Shown here: piece by piece, positions 29,288 through 38,104 of the stretch
Layout of the letters: the number at the start of each line of letters is the position of its first letter
Numbering within the stretch: position 1 is the first letter of the stretch
Source: Aeromicrobium duanguangcaii
GTDB taxonomy: Bacteria > Actinomycetota > Actinomycetes > Propionibacteriales > Nocardioidaceae
Length of the DNA: 64,000 nt
Assembly: GCF_024508295.1 (NCBI RefSeq)
Contig: NZ_CP101990.1
Coordinates: 1,674,001-1,738,000 of the forward strand
Reading direction: 5' to 3'
Program-made: the position numbers and the translations under genes
Notes under the pieces: model-generated
What the model was told of the DNA's origin: nothing
The model's database searches: none
Seen by the model: only the letters and a program-made list of their open reading frames with translations

Positions 29288-30313
29288 TCAGTCGTTCTTC
29301 GGCTCGCCGCGCGAGCGCCGCAGTGCGCGGCCCCGGGCGACGTCCTTGTCCGTCTTCTTCTTGGCCTTCTCGATCTGCCGGGTGTCCTTGGGCGGGAGCT
29401 GGATCTCCTCCTCGGCCGGCAGGCCGGCCTGCAGCTCACGGCCGCGCTCCATCTCGGCATCGAGCTCGGCGCCGAACAATAGCGCCAGGTTCGTGATCCA
29501 CAACCACAGCAGGAACACGATGACGCCGGCCAGCGACCCGTAGGTCTTGTTGTAGTTCGAGAAGTTCGAGACGTAGAGCCCGAACAGCGCCGAGGCCACG
29601 ACCAACGTCAGGATCGCGACGACCGCGCCGAGACTGATCCAGCGGAACCGCGGCTGCTTGACGTTCGGCGTGACGTAGTACAGCAACGCCACGATGAAGA
29701 TGACGACGAGCAGCAGGACCGGCCACTTGGCGATGTTCCAGACGGTCACGGCGGTGCCGCCGAGACCCACCGCGTCGCCGACCGCCTGCGCGGCAGGACC
29801 GGTCAGGACCAGGCCGAGTGCGACCACAGCCGTCAGGGTCACCAGGACGACCGTCAGCAGCAGCATCACCGGACGCAGCTTCCAGATCGGCCTGCCCTCG
29901 CCGATCTCGTAGATGCGGTTCATCCCGCGGCTGAACGCGTTCACGTAGCCCGAGGCCGACCACAGCGCCGCGGCCAGACCGATGATGAGGCCCAGACCCG
30001 AGCTCTGGCTCTGGCCCAGCTCGCGCAGGGTCGGCTCCAGGGTGTCGGCCGCGCCGGAGGCGCCCAAGTCGCGCAGGATCTGCACGAGCGCGTCGACGGT
30101 CTCGTCGCTGCGCCCGACCAGCCCGACGAGGGACAGCACCGCCACCGCCGCCGGGAACAACGCCAGGATCGAGTAGTAGGTCAGCGCTGCCGCGAGGTCC
30201 GTGCACTGGTCCTCGGAGAACTCACGCGCCGTCTTGCGCAGCACGTAGAACCACGAGGGCTTGGTGAGGTCCTTCGGGGAGTCGGGGCCGCCGTCCTTGC
30301 CAGGTTCAGCCAT
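29288..30313 (-). CDS. YihY/BrkB-family inner-membrane protein
   Basis: 341 residues from the ATG at 30313, which shares its A with the TGA of the upstream DUF3618 gene; the frame reaches 30358 but that part lies inside the neighbour. Six membrane helices follow the amphipathic start DQCTDLAAALTYYSILALFP, the family hallmark. Other family motifs seen: SGYVNAFSRGMNRIYEIGE and YGSLAGVIVFLLWLWITNLA. The C-terminus is long and charged (EEEIQLPPKDTRQIEKAKKK). The family was once called RNase BN in error; its function is unresolved. Confidence 0.92.
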   Translation of the reverse strand: MAEPGKDGGPDSPKDLTKPSWFYVLRKTAREFSEDQCTDLAAALTYYSILALFPAAVAVLSLVGLVGRSDETVDALVQILRDLGASGAADTLEPTLRELGQSQSSGLGLIIGLAAALWSASGYVNAFSRGMNRIYEIGEGRPIWKLRPVMLLLTVVLVTLTAVVALGLVLTGPAAQAVGDAVGLGGTAVTVWNIAKWPVLLLVVIFIVALLYYVTPNVKQPRFRWISLGAVVAILTLVVASALFGLYVSNFSNYNKTYGSLAGVIVFLLWLWITNLALLFGAELDAEMERGRELQAGLPAEEEIQLPPKDTRQIEKAKKKTDKDVARGRALRRSRGEPKND

Positions 30314-30609
30314 CAACGCCCCCGTCGCAGCGACCGCAGCACCAGGAACGCCAGACACAGCGACGTGATGCCGGCGGCCAACGCCAGCACCTCCGGTCGC
30401 GGCTTGCCGTCCGGGTCGGTCAGGGACTCGCGGGTGGAGTCCTTCAAGTCGTTCAGTGACTCGCGCGTGGAGTCCTTGAAGTCGTTCGCCGAATCCTTCA
30501 CCCGGCTCTTGACGTCGAACTTGCCCGCGAGCTCGTCGACGGTGTCGGCCAGCTCCTCGCGCGTCCGTTCCACGTCGTCACGCAACGCGTGAATGTCCTC
30601 GTCGCTCAT
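30313..30609 (-). CDS. DUF3618 family protein
   Basis: 98 residues. The N-terminal ALRDDVERTREELADTVDEL is the DUF3618 signature, followed by a charged linker with a tandem duplication (two DLKDSTRESL-like units from a ~30-bp direct repeat at about 30421-30485) and one C-terminal helix, LALAAGITSLCLAFLVLRSL, ending RRGR. It is probably a membrane-anchored coiled-coil protein of the envelope. It sits between holin-like and YihY genes in one operon (31317 to 29288). Confidence 0.88.
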   Translation of the reverse strand: MSDEDIHALRDDVERTREELADTVDELAGKFDVKSRVKDSANDFKDSTRESLNDLKDSTRESLTDPDGKPRPEVLALAAGITSLCLAFLVLRSLRRGR

Positions 30610-30622
30610 GGCACTCCTTCGT

Positions 30623-31030
30623 TCAGTGGTCTCGGGCGTGGCGGACGGCGTCGACGTCGGCCTTGACGCTGTCGATCGTTCCGGTGGGAACCGGCGGGCC
30701 GGCTTCCTGGACGCGGTTCTTGCCCAGCAGCGCCGCGATTCCGGCGATGACGAGCAGGACGACCGCCACGATGAGGGCGGCCAGCCACGCGTCCATCACC
30801 AGGGCGAGGGCCAGGACGATGGCGGCGAGCAGGACGCCGACGCCGTAGAGCGCGAGCAGTCCGCCCACGCCGATGAAGCCGACGCCGACGCCTGCCTTCT
30901 TCGCCCGCCCGGACACCTCGGCCTGGGCGAGCCGCATCTCGTCGCGGACGAGTGTCTTCATCTCGGTCGTCAGCCGAGAGATGAGCTCACCCGTCGTGGC
31001 CGAGGACTGCCCCGACTGGTCCTGGCTCAT
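30623..31030 (-). CDS. Holin-X/phage-holin-like family membrane protein
   Basis: 135 residues: a soluble start with TTGELISRLTTEMKTLVRDE, then two closely spaced helices (GVGFIGVGGLLALYGVGVLL and AALIVAVVLLVIAGIAALLG). This matches the actinobacterial Holin-X (DUF1469-like) family, which despite its name is chromosomal and not part of a prophage here. The ATG overlaps the TGA of the upstream gene (ATGA at 31027-31030). It probably acts with DUF3618 and the YtxH-like protein at the membrane; the role is unknown. Confidence 0.85.
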   Translation of the reverse strand: MSQDQSGQSSATTGELISRLTTEMKTLVRDEMRLAQAEVSGRAKKAGVGVGFIGVGGLLALYGVGVLLAAIVLALALVMDAWLAALIVAVVLLVIAGIAALLGKNRVQEAGPPVPTGTIDSVKADVDAVRHARDH

Positions 31031-31317
31031 TGTCCGGAGACTCCCGTGGAGCCGGTCGACCCGGTGCCGAAGTCGGTCGACCCGGCGCTCGCAGTGCTCG
31101 ACCCGGTGCTGGCGCTGCGCGAACCGGTGGACTTGCTCACACCCGGCACGTGCTCCTGGGCGGCGTCCTGCACCTTGTGGGTGGCGTCCTGGACCTTCGG
31201 GTTCTTCCAGAGGCTCTGGGCCTTCTCGACGATCTGGTCATACCGCTCGCGTCCCGCGCGGCTGCCGAGGACGTATCCGGCGCCGATTCCGACGAGGAAC
31301 TTCAGTTTTCCGGCCAT
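31027..31317 (-). CDS. YtxH-like small membrane protein
   Basis: 96 residues: a short N-terminal helix MAGKLKFLVGIGAGYVLGSR followed by AGRERYDQIVEKAQSLW, the pattern of YtxH/DUF5132-like envelope proteins, and a low-complexity Ser/Thr/Gly tail (TGSTGSTGVSGQ). It is the first gene of a four-gene operon with holin-like, DUF3618 and YihY genes, linked by stop/start overlaps or short gaps. Likely a stress or envelope protein; this is inference from family context. Confidence 0.8.
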   Translation of the reverse strand: MAGKLKFLVGIGAGYVLGSRAGRERYDQIVEKAQSLWKNPKVQDATHKVQDAAQEHVPGVSKSTGSRSASTGSSTASAGSTDFGTGSTGSTGVSGQ

Positions 31318-31414
31318 GGGGATCCCCCTGTGTCTGACGACCGTCCGGATGACGGTCTGTGCAGTGGGGGTACCCAGCCCTCGACCCGGTATGCGCCCTT
31401 CGCGCCAGATCGGG

Positions 31415-32704
31415 TCAGGCCAGGTCGAGGAACTCGTCGAAGACCCGGCAGCCGAACTGCAACGCGTCGATCGGCACCCGCTCGTCGACGCCGTGGAACA
31501 ACGCGGTGAAATCGAGGTCGGCCGGCAGCCGCAGCGGCACGAATCCGTAGGACCGCATGCCCAGCTTGTGCCACGCCTTGGCGTCGGTGCCCGCGGACAT
31601 GAGGAACGGTGCGACGTGGGCCTCGGGGTCGTGTTTGAGCAGCGAGACCGTCATGGCGTCCACGAGGTCACCCTCGAAGGCGTACTCGAGCGGGATGTCG
31701 AGGTGGTACGGCTCGACCGTGACGGTGTCGCCGGCGATCTGCTGCACCCGATCGACGAAGCCGTCATGGTGACCGGGCAGGGGGCGTCCGTCGACGTACG
31801 CGACCGCATCGCCGGGTACGACGTTGTGCTTGTAGCCGCCCTGGATCATGGTGGCGTTGGTCGAGTTGCGCAGGCCGGAGCCGATCATCCGGGCCGCCGG
31901 GCCGAAGTGCTCGAAGAGCTCGTCCGGGGTGCCGTCGGCACCGGTCAGCTCGCGCACCTTCTGCAACAGGATCTGCATCGAGGGGCCCGGCTCGGCCGGC
32001 CACTCGTGCTCCCCCAGGTTGACCAGGGCGCGCGCCAGGTGGGTGACCGCGTTGTCGGGGTTGCGCATCGAGCCGTGCCCGGCTGTGCCGGCGGCCTTGA
32101 GCCGGAGCCAGGCGATGCCCTTCTCGCCCGACTCGATCAGGTAGAGACGCTGCCCCGCGACCTGGGTCGAGAAGCCGCCGACCTCGCCGACCGCCTCGGT
32201 GCAGCCCTCGAACCACTCGGGATGCTCGGCGACGAGCCAGTGCGCGCCCAGCTGGCCTCCTGCCTCCTCGTCGGCGGTGAAGACCAGCAGGACCGGGCGG
32301 TCGGGGATCCGGCCGGCCCGCTGACGATCGCGGACGACGGCCAGCATGATCGCGTCGAAGTCCTTCATGTCGACGGCGCCGCGCCCGACGACGTAGTCGT
32401 CGACGATCTCGGCGGCGAACGGGTCGACGGACCAGTCGGCGGCCTTGGCCGGGACGACGTCGAGGTGTCCGTGCACCACCAGTCCCGGACGGGTGGAGTT
32501 CTGGTCGCCCCACCGGGCCACGACGCTGGCGCGGCCGCGCTCTGACTCGAGGATGGTGGACTCGATGCCCACCTCGGCCAGGCTGGCCGCGACGTACTCC
32601 GCGGCGGCGCGCTCGCCCGGACCGGACGAGTCGCCGAAGTTGGACGTGTCGATCCGGATCAGGTCACGGCAGAGGTCGACGACCTCGGTCTCGGCGGCGG
32701 ACAT
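31415..32704 (-). CDS. M20-family metallopeptidase (ArgE/DapE/CPG2-type)
   Basis: 429 residues from the ATG at 32704, with GGTGGG a few bases upstream. Zinc-site motifs of the M20 family: VVHGHLDVVPA (His and catalytic Asp), GRGAVDMKDF (bridging Asp) and FTADEEAGGQLGAHW (catalytic Glu-Glu), then the lid-dimerisation domain and a last metal ligand near MSAGTDAKAWHKLG. It hydrolyses a peptide or acyl-amino acid; exact specificity cannot be told. The SRPBCC gene upstream ends 10 bases before its start, so the two form an operon. Confidence 0.92.
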   Translation of the reverse strand: MSAAETEVVDLCRDLIRIDTSNFGDSSGPGERAAAEYVAASLAEVGIESTILESERGRASVVARWGDQNSTRPGLVVHGHLDVVPAKAADWSVDPFAAEIVDDYVVGRGAVDMKDFDAIMLAVVRDRQRAGRIPDRPVLLVFTADEEAGGQLGAHWLVAEHPEWFEGCTEAVGEVGGFSTQVAGQRLYLIESGEKGIAWLRLKAAGTAGHGSMRNPDNAVTHLARALVNLGEHEWPAEPGPSMQILLQKVRELTGADGTPDELFEHFGPAARMIGSGLRNSTNATMIQGGYKHNVVPGDAVAYVDGRPLPGHHDGFVDRVQQIAGDTVTVEPYHLDIPLEYAFEGDLVDAMTVSLLKHDPEAHVAPFLMSAGTDAKAWHKLGMRSYGFVPLRLPADLDFTALFHGVDERVPIDALQFGCRVFDEFLDLA

Positions 32705-32714
32705 GGGACCCACC

Positions 32715-33110
32715 CTAGTCACGCAGCAGCCGGCGCAGCACCGACGAGACCATGAGTCCGAGGAGTCGGCGCACGACCGGGTCGAGGAACCCGGGGACCC
32801 CGATCACCGAGGCCTCCTCGTCCCACGTGACGACCGAGCCGGAGCCCTCGGGCTCGACCGTGATGGTGGCACTCCCCCGGATGACGCGACCGCGCTTCAC
32901 GAGATGGACGCGGCGCGGCGGATCCCAGTGCGTGATCTCCATCGGGTCGTCGAACCCGACCGGTCCGACACCGGTGCGGGCGGTGAACCCGTCCGAGGTC
33001 GCCGTGATCGTGGTCAGGGGCACGCGATGGCGCTCCCAGTCCGTCACCCGGGCGAAGGCTGCGGGCGCAGCCAACTGTGATCTACGCCTCACCCGGGTCA
33101 TCGTGGCCAT
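32715..33110 (-). CDS. SRPBCC-fold (polyketide cyclase/START-like) protein
   Basis: 131 residues. The start RVRRRSQLAAPAAFARVTDW and the alternation of beta strands (VHLVKRGRVIRGSATITVEP) with the final helix VVRRLLGLMVSSVLRRLL fit the SRPBCC lipid/ligand-binding fold. No catalytic residues are predicted. Cotranscribed with the M20 peptidase gene; divergent from moxR at 33134. Confidence 0.8.
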   Translation of the reverse strand: MATMTRVRRRSQLAAPAAFARVTDWERHRVPLTTITATSDGFTARTGVGPVGFDDPMEITHWDPPRRVHLVKRGRVIRGSATITVEPEGSGSVVTWDEEASVIGVPGFLDPVVRRLLGLMVSSVLRRLLRD

Positions 33111-33133
33111 AGCGTCAGCGTAGACTTGAATCC

Positions 33134-34018
33134 ATGTTCAACAAGGGCACGATGCCGTTCACGTCGGTCGCCGACGTCAAGGCCCGCCTCGCCACGGCCG
33201 GCTACCTCGCGTCGGACGCCGTCGCCACGACCGTGTTCCTCGCCAGCGAGCTGGGCAAGCCGCTGCTCGTCGAGGGGCCCGCGGGCGTGGGCAAGACCGA
33301 GCTGTCGCGCGCCATCGCCCAGGCCTGCAAGGCCGAGCTGGTGCGGCTGCAGTGCTACGAGGGCGTCGACGAGTCCCGCGCGATCTACGAGTGGAACCAC
33401 GCGAAGCAGCTGCTGCGGATCTCGGCCGGCCAGGACGAGACCTGGAGCGAGGCGAAGTCGGACATCTTCTCCGAGGAGTTCCTGCTCCCCCGCCCGCTGC
33501 TCTCGGCGATCCGCAACGATGGCCCGACCGTGCTGCTCATCGACGAGACGGACAAGGCCGACGTCGAGATCGAGGGCCTCTTGCTCGAGGTGCTCGGCGA
33601 CTTCCAGATCACGATCCCCGAACTGGGCACCGTGACCGCCACGCAGCGTCCCTTCGTCGTGCTGACGTCGAACGCGACCCGAGAGCTGTCCGAGGCGCTG
33701 CGCCGCCGCTGCCTGTTCCTGCACATCGAGTTCCCCGACGCCGAGCTCGAGCGCGACATCGTCACCATGAAGGTTCCGGACCTCGACCAGGCGCTCGTCG
33801 ACTCGGTGATCCGCGTGGTCAACGCCCTGCGCGCCATGCCGTTGCGCAAGGCGCCCTCGGTCTCCGAGACGCTCGACTGGGCCCGCACCCTGGTGGCGCT
33901 GGGTGCCGACGCGCTCACCTCCGAGGTCGTCTCCGAGAGCCTCGGCGTCGTGCTGAAGCACCAGGACGACATCGACAAGGCGCGCACGAAGCTGGATCTG
34001 GACGCCGTCCTGTCATGA
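33134..34018 (+). CDS. MoxR-family AAA+ ATPase
   Basis: 294 residues. Walker A in VEGPAGVGKTELSRAIAQA, Walker B in VLLIDETDKADVEIEG, sensor 1 region FVVLTSNATRELSEALRRRC with arginine-finger candidates, and a C-terminal helical lid. MoxR ATPases act as chaperones that mature or insert metal cofactors together with a VWA partner. The stop overlaps the ATG of the VWA gene (ATGA at 34015-34018), the usual CoxD/CoxE-like pairing. Confidence 0.93.
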   Translation: MFNKGTMPFTSVADVKARLATAGYLASDAVATTVFLASELGKPLLVEGPAGVGKTELSRAIAQACKAELVRLQCYEGVDESRAIYEWNHAKQLLRISAGQDETWSEAKSDIFSEEFLLPRPLLSAIRNDGPTVLLIDETDKADVEIEGLLLEVLGDFQITIPELGTVTATQRPFVVLTSNATRELSEALRRRCLFLHIEFPDAELERDIVTMKVPDLDQALVDSVIRVVNALRAMPLRKAPSVSETLDWARTLVALGADALTSEVVSESLGVVLKHQDDIDKARTKLDLDAVLS

Positions 34019-35409
34019 CGTCCCAGGTCGCGACCCGGCTGGTCGAGTTCGTCGAGGCGCTGCGCACCAAGGGCGTCAACGCCGGCCCGAGCGAGACGAT
34101 CGACGCCGCGGACGTGATGCGGGTCCTGGGCCTCGACGACCGCGAACTGCTGCGCGAGGGCCTGGCCGCGGCGCTCGTGCGCCGGGGCGGCCAGCGCGAC
34201 GTGTTCGACCAGACCTTCGACCTCTTCTTCCCTGTCGGCGTCGGTCGCCCCGAGGCGGCCCGCGACGCGGGCGAGGACATGGACGTCCAGCAGATCCGCG
34301 AGCTGCTGCTCATGGCGCTGATGGACCGCGACCCCCGGACTCTGGCGCAGATCGCCGAGATCGCCGTGGATGTCCTGGGCGAGGTCGGACAGCCCGGCTC
34401 CGAGACCGCCGGCTGGTCCGCCTACCAGACCATCGACCGGCTCCAGCCCCAGACGCTGATCGCCGCGGCGATGGCGATGCGACCCGGCGGCGGCAGCGGC
34501 CAGGGTGGTCAGGGGCTCGGCACCCAGTTCACCGACCGGCTGGCCCGCGACGAGGTGCGTCAGGGCGTCGAGGCGTTCCGCGAGATGGTCCAGGCCGAGG
34601 CGCGCCGCCGTTCGGCCGAGCTGCGCGGACGTGAGCTCGTGACCCGCCATGCCGTGCGCGCGTCACGCGAGCACGTCGACTTCCTCAGCGCGAACCGCCA
34701 GCAACTGGAGGAGCTGCGCCGCTCGGTCAAGCCGCTGGCCCGCGTGCTGGCCACCCGGCTGTCGGCCCGCCGCCGGCGCCGGCGCCGCGGCAAGATCGAC
34801 ATGCGCCGCACGTTGCGGCGCGCCATGGGCACCGGCGGTGTGCCGATGCGGCCGGTGTACGAGAAGCCGCGGCCGAATCGTCCCGAGCTCGTCCTGCTGT
34901 GCGACGTCTCGGGCTCCGTGGCCGGGTTCTCCAACTTCACGATGCTTCTCACCCAGGCGCTGAGCGCCCAGTTCAGCAAGGTGCGGGTCTTCGCGTTCGT
35001 CAACGCGATGGCCGAGGTCACCGACATCGTGCGCGACGGCGCCGTCTCGGGCGGCGGCGACATCGAGACGCGCATCCGCGCCGAGGCCAGGATCACGAAG
35101 TGGCACACCAGCAGCGACTACGGCGAGGCGCTGCTGGACTTCCGCGAGTTCTTCCTCGACGCCGTGGGGCCGCGGACCGCGGTGCTGATCCTCGGCGATG
35201 CCCGCAACAACAACCAGAACCCGCGCTTCGACGCGCTGCACGAGATCGCGATGCGCTCGCGGCGGACCTACTGGCTCAACCCCGAGCACCACACGCGGTG
35301 GGGCCTGGGCGACTCCGAGGCGCTGGCGTACGCCGAGATCGTGCCGATGTACGAGTGCGCCAACGTCGATCAGCTGACCCACTTCGTGACACGATTGTTG
35401 CCTGTCTGA
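34015..35409 (+). CDS. VWA domain-containing protein (CoxE-like)
   Basis: 464 residues from the ATG overlapping the moxR stop; the much longer open frame upstream only shadows moxR. The N-terminal helical part (RLVEFVEALRTKGVNAGPSE) and the Arg-rich linker (RRRRRRGKIDMRRTLRRAMG) precede a C-terminal von Willebrand A domain. The MIDAS motif is in LLCDVSGSVAGFSNF (DxSxS), with a later Asp in VLILGDARNN. It is the metal-dependent adaptor partner of the MoxR ATPase. The client protein is not encoded next to it. Confidence 0.92.
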   Translation: MTSQVATRLVEFVEALRTKGVNAGPSETIDAADVMRVLGLDDRELLREGLAAALVRRGGQRDVFDQTFDLFFPVGVGRPEAARDAGEDMDVQQIRELLLMALMDRDPRTLAQIAEIAVDVLGEVGQPGSETAGWSAYQTIDRLQPQTLIAAAMAMRPGGGSGQGGQGLGTQFTDRLARDEVRQGVEAFREMVQAEARRRSAELRGRELVTRHAVRASREHVDFLSANRQQLEELRRSVKPLARVLATRLSARRRRRRRGKIDMRRTLRRAMGTGGVPMRPVYEKPRPNRPELVLLCDVSGSVAGFSNFTMLLTQALSAQFSKVRVFAFVNAMAEVTDIVRDGAVSGGGDIETRIRAEARITKWHTSSDYGEALLDFREFFLDAVGPRTAVLILGDARNNNQNPRFDALHEIAMRSRRTYWLNPEHHTRWGLGDSEALAYAEIVPMYECANVDQLTHFVTRLLPV

Positions 35410-35422
35410 GCGAAGGAGCGCG

Positions 35423-35878
35423 ATGCGCACGCTGATCCGTCTCGCGTTGGTGGCCGTGGTCGCCCTCGCGCTGGCCGCCTGTGGTGACTCGAAGGAGTCA
35501 CCCGACGCTCCGACGACGCCCACCATCACCCCCGCACCCTCGCGTGGGGTGCCCGCGGGCGTGAAGGAGAGCATCGACACGCCGGCCGGGGTCGTCGTGG
35601 GCAAGAGCGGCCAGATCCACGTCGTGACGTACGGCAGCAGCTCCAATCCCGCGGTGGTGCGAGGCGTCAGCGCCGAGGACCAGACCGTCACCGTCGACGT
35701 CAGCGAGGTCCCGGGGCGCGCCGCCACGATGGACTACGTGCCCACCACGTCGACCTTCTCCCTGCCCGAGAGCGTGGACGGCAAGAAGCCGATCGTGTTC
35801 CGACTCGGCGAGTTCGGCGCGGTCACGGTCGAGTCCTACGAGCCCGGCGCCCAGGCGTGGATCACGAGGCCCGAATGA
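35423..35878 (+). CDS. Putative lipoprotein
   Basis: 151 residues. A type II signal MRTLIRLALVAVVALALAAC has the lipobox LAAC, so the protein should be lipid-anchored outside the membrane. A Thr/Pro-rich linker (DAPTTPTITPAPSR) leads to a small beta-rich domain. No family was recognised. It follows the VWA gene by 13 bases (GAAGGAGCG before the ATG) and overlaps the macrodomain gene by 4 bases. Confidence 0.8.
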   Translation: MRTLIRLALVAVVALALAACGDSKESPDAPTTPTITPAPSRGVPAGVKESIDTPAGVVVGKSGQIHVVTYGSSSNPAVVRGVSAEDQTVTVDVSEVPGRAATMDYVPTTSTFSLPESVDGKKPIVFRLGEFGAVTVESYEPGAQAWITRPE

Positions 35879-36375
35879 GCACCACGATCAGCGCCGTCCA
35901 GGGTGACATCACGACCCTCGAGGTCGATGCCATCGTCAACGCCGCGAACAACGCGATGCGCGGTGGTGGCGGCGTCGACGGGGCGATCCACGCGGCCGGT
36001 GGACCGGACGTCCTGGCCGACTGCATCGCGCGGTTCCCCCACGGCTTGGCCACCGGCGACGCGGGCTGGACGACCGCGGGCGACCTGCCGGCCCGATGGA
36101 TCATCCACACGGTCGGACCCAACCGTCACGCGGGCCAGACGGATCCGGACCTGCTGGAGTCCTGCTACCGCCGGTCCCTGGAGGTCGCCGACGAGCTCGG
36201 TGCGCGCGAGGTCGCGTTCCCGCTGATCGGCGCCGGCGTCTACGGCTGGTCGAAGACCGACTCGGTGGCCGCCGCCGTCCGCGCGGTCCGCTCCACGCCG
36301 ACGGCGGTCGAGCGCGTGCTGCTCGTGGGCTACGACGCGGCGGCTCGCGACGAGATCGAGTCGGCGCTGCGCTGA
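35875..36375 (+). CDS. Macro domain-containing protein (O-acetyl-ADP-ribose deacetylase-like)
   Basis: 166 residues from the ATG that overlaps the lipoprotein stop (ATGA); an upstream in-frame start adds only 6 residues. The ADP-ribose-binding motifs are clear: GDITTLEVDAIVNAANNAMR then GGGGVDGAIHAAGG, and the phosphate loop IGAGVYGWSKTDS. Family members remove the acetyl group from O-acetyl-ADP-ribose or ADP-ribose from proteins. The asparagine pair and the glycine-rich loop needed for catalysis are intact. Confidence 0.92.
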   Translation: MSTTISAVQGDITTLEVDAIVNAANNAMRGGGGVDGAIHAAGGPDVLADCIARFPHGLATGDAGWTTAGDLPARWIIHTVGPNRHAGQTDPDLLESCYRRSLEVADELGAREVAFPLIGAGVYGWSKTDSVAAAVRAVRSTPTAVERVLLVGYDAAARDEIESALR

Positions 36376-36396
36376 CCGAGGCGGTTGACTGTCCCC

Positions 36397-36930
36397 ATGG
36401 CGACTCGGCTGCTGATCATCGCGGACACCCACCTGCCCAAGCGGGCGAAGGACCTCCCGGAGCAGGTGTGGCACGAGGTGGACGCGGCGGACGTGGTGAT
36501 CCACGCCGGTGACTGGGTGTCGGTCGATCATCTGAACGACCTCGAGAAGCGCTCCCGACGCCTCGTGGCCGTGTACGGGAACAACGACCACGGACAGTTG
36601 CGTGAGCGCCTGTCGCTGGTGGCGCGTGCCGAGATCGACGGCGTTCGGTTCGCGGTCGTGCACGAGACCGGACAGGCGAAGGGCCGCGAGGAACGCTGCA
36701 GCGCCGACTACGTCGACGTCGACGTGTTGGTGTTCGGACACAGCCACATCCCGTGGGACACGACGGCCGAGAGCGGGCTGCGGCTGCTGAACCCCGGCTC
36801 CCCCACCGACCGGCGCCGTCAGCCGTTCTGCACGTACATGACCGCAGTCGCGGATGCGGGAACGCTGCGGGATGTGACGTTGCACCGGCTGCCGCCCAGA
36901 ACCCCCGTCACGCCCCTGCGCCCGCGCTAG
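36397..36930 (+). CDS. Metallophosphoesterase (YfcE/MJ0936 type)
   Basis: 177 residues from the ATG at 36397; a TTG 12 bases upstream is also in frame. The five phosphoesterase blocks are seen: IIADTHLPKR, HAGDWVSVD, YGNNDHGQL, VVHETGQAKG and FGHSHIPW, which bind two metals. Likely a small cytosolic phosphodiesterase or phosphatase. It follows the macrodomain gene by 21 bases and precedes the epimerase by 9. Confidence 0.9.
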   Translation: MATRLLIIADTHLPKRAKDLPEQVWHEVDAADVVIHAGDWVSVDHLNDLEKRSRRLVAVYGNNDHGQLRERLSLVARAEIDGVRFAVVHETGQAKGREERCSADYVDVDVLVFGHSHIPWDTTAESGLRLLNPGSPTDRRRQPFCTYMTAVADAGTLRDVTLHRLPPRTPVTPLRPR

Positions 36931-36939
36931 GGTCCGGGC

Positions 36940-37938
36940 ATGAGCGAACGCGCCCGGGCCGTCATCGCGGGTTGGAACGGATTCATCGGGCACCGCCTGG
37001 TCGAGGACCTCCGCTCCCGCGGGTATGACGTCGTGCGCGTCGGTCGCACCGGACCGGACGCCACGTGGTCCGACCCCGCCTCACTGCGTCGTGTGGTCGA
37101 CGGGGCCGACCTGGTCGTCAACCTCGCGGGCAAGAGCGTCGGGCGCCGGTACACCGACGCGAACCGCGACGAGATCCTGCGTTCCCGCATCGACACGACC
37201 CGCCAGCTCCGTGACGCGATCACCACGGCGGCGCAACCGCCCCGGCTCTGGATGAACGCCAGCACGGCGACGATCTACCGCTACGCCCTGGATGGTCCGC
37301 AGACCGAGTCCGAGGGCGAGCTGGGCTCCGGATTCTCGGTGGACGTGGCACGCGCCTGGGAGGACGAGCTCTTCGCCGGCGACCTTCCCGGCACCCGACG
37401 CGTGGCGCTGCGCATGGCCATCGTGCTCGGCGGACCCGCCTCCGATCTGCTCGCCCGCGTGGCCCGCCTCGGCCTCGGCGGTCCGCAGTACGACGGCCGC
37501 TGGTTCCAGCACCGTCGCTACCGGGGCATCGGCGAGAACCCGTCCGGCGGACCTGTGCCGATCCACCATTCCCACGGCCGCCAGAAGTTCTCCTGGATCC
37601 ACATCGACGACGTCCTCTCCTCGATGCAGTTCATCGACGACCACCCCGAGCTCGACGGTCCGGTGAACCTCTCGGCGCCGCACCCCGCCGACAACCGCAC
37701 CCTGATGGCCGAGCTGCGCCGCGCCGTGCGGATGCCCATCGGCCTACCTGCCACCCGGTGGATGCTCGAACCCGCCCTGTGGGTGCTGCGCAACGAGTCG
37801 GAGCTGCTGCTCAAGAGCCGTTGGGTCCTGCCAGAGCGCCTCGAGTCCGCCGGTTTCGCGTTCGCGTGGCCCGAGCTCGGCCCTGCGTTGGACGACACGG
37901 TGGGCGGCCGGCGCGGCCGGTTGGAACGGGCCATGTAG
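36940..37938 (+). CDS. TIGR01777/DUF1731-type NAD-dependent epimerase/dehydratase family protein
   Basis: 332 residues. The N-terminal Rossmann motif is GWNGFIGHRLVEDL, a variant of GxxGxxG. Family marks include VVNLAGKSVGRRYTDANRDE, the S-T-A..Y catalytic region LWMNASTATIYRYALDG, and the C-terminal DUF1731 helix segment WVLPERLESAGFAFAWPEL. This subfamily (sulA/YfcH-like) has no firm substrate. It ends the run of plus-strand genes beginning with moxR. Confidence 0.9.
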   Translation: MSERARAVIAGWNGFIGHRLVEDLRSRGYDVVRVGRTGPDATWSDPASLRRVVDGADLVVNLAGKSVGRRYTDANRDEILRSRIDTTRQLRDAITTAAQPPRLWMNASTATIYRYALDGPQTESEGELGSGFSVDVARAWEDELFAGDLPGTRRVALRMAIVLGGPASDLLARVARLGLGGPQYDGRWFQHRRYRGIGENPSGGPVPIHHSHGRQKFSWIHIDDVLSSMQFIDDHPELDGPVNLSAPHPADNRTLMAELRRAVRMPIGLPATRWMLEPALWVLRNESELLLKSRWVLPERLESAGFAFAWPELGPALDDTVGGRRGRLERAM

Positions 37939-38104
37939 CCCATGAACACAGGGTTTTTCCGGCGCCACGACGGTGCGAAACGCGTGAGAAAGGTCACCCG
38001 GAGAATACTGTCCGGTTAATCCGTATTAACTGCAAGCGCAGGGCGAAACCGTGTTCCGCCCGTCCGCGGCCATCAGTGCTTGGTTCGTGATTGCCTGACT
38101 TTCC

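Noticed and set aside
30421-30485. Short direct repeats that could suggest a CRISPR array
   Set aside because: Only two to three units, inside the coding DUF3618 gene, with no spacers; it is a codon-level tandem duplication. No CRISPR array was seen anywhere in the window.
30623-31030. Holin gene as a sign of a prophage
   Set aside because: The family is chromosomal in actinobacteria and sits in an envelope operon; no phage structural or lysis genes are near.
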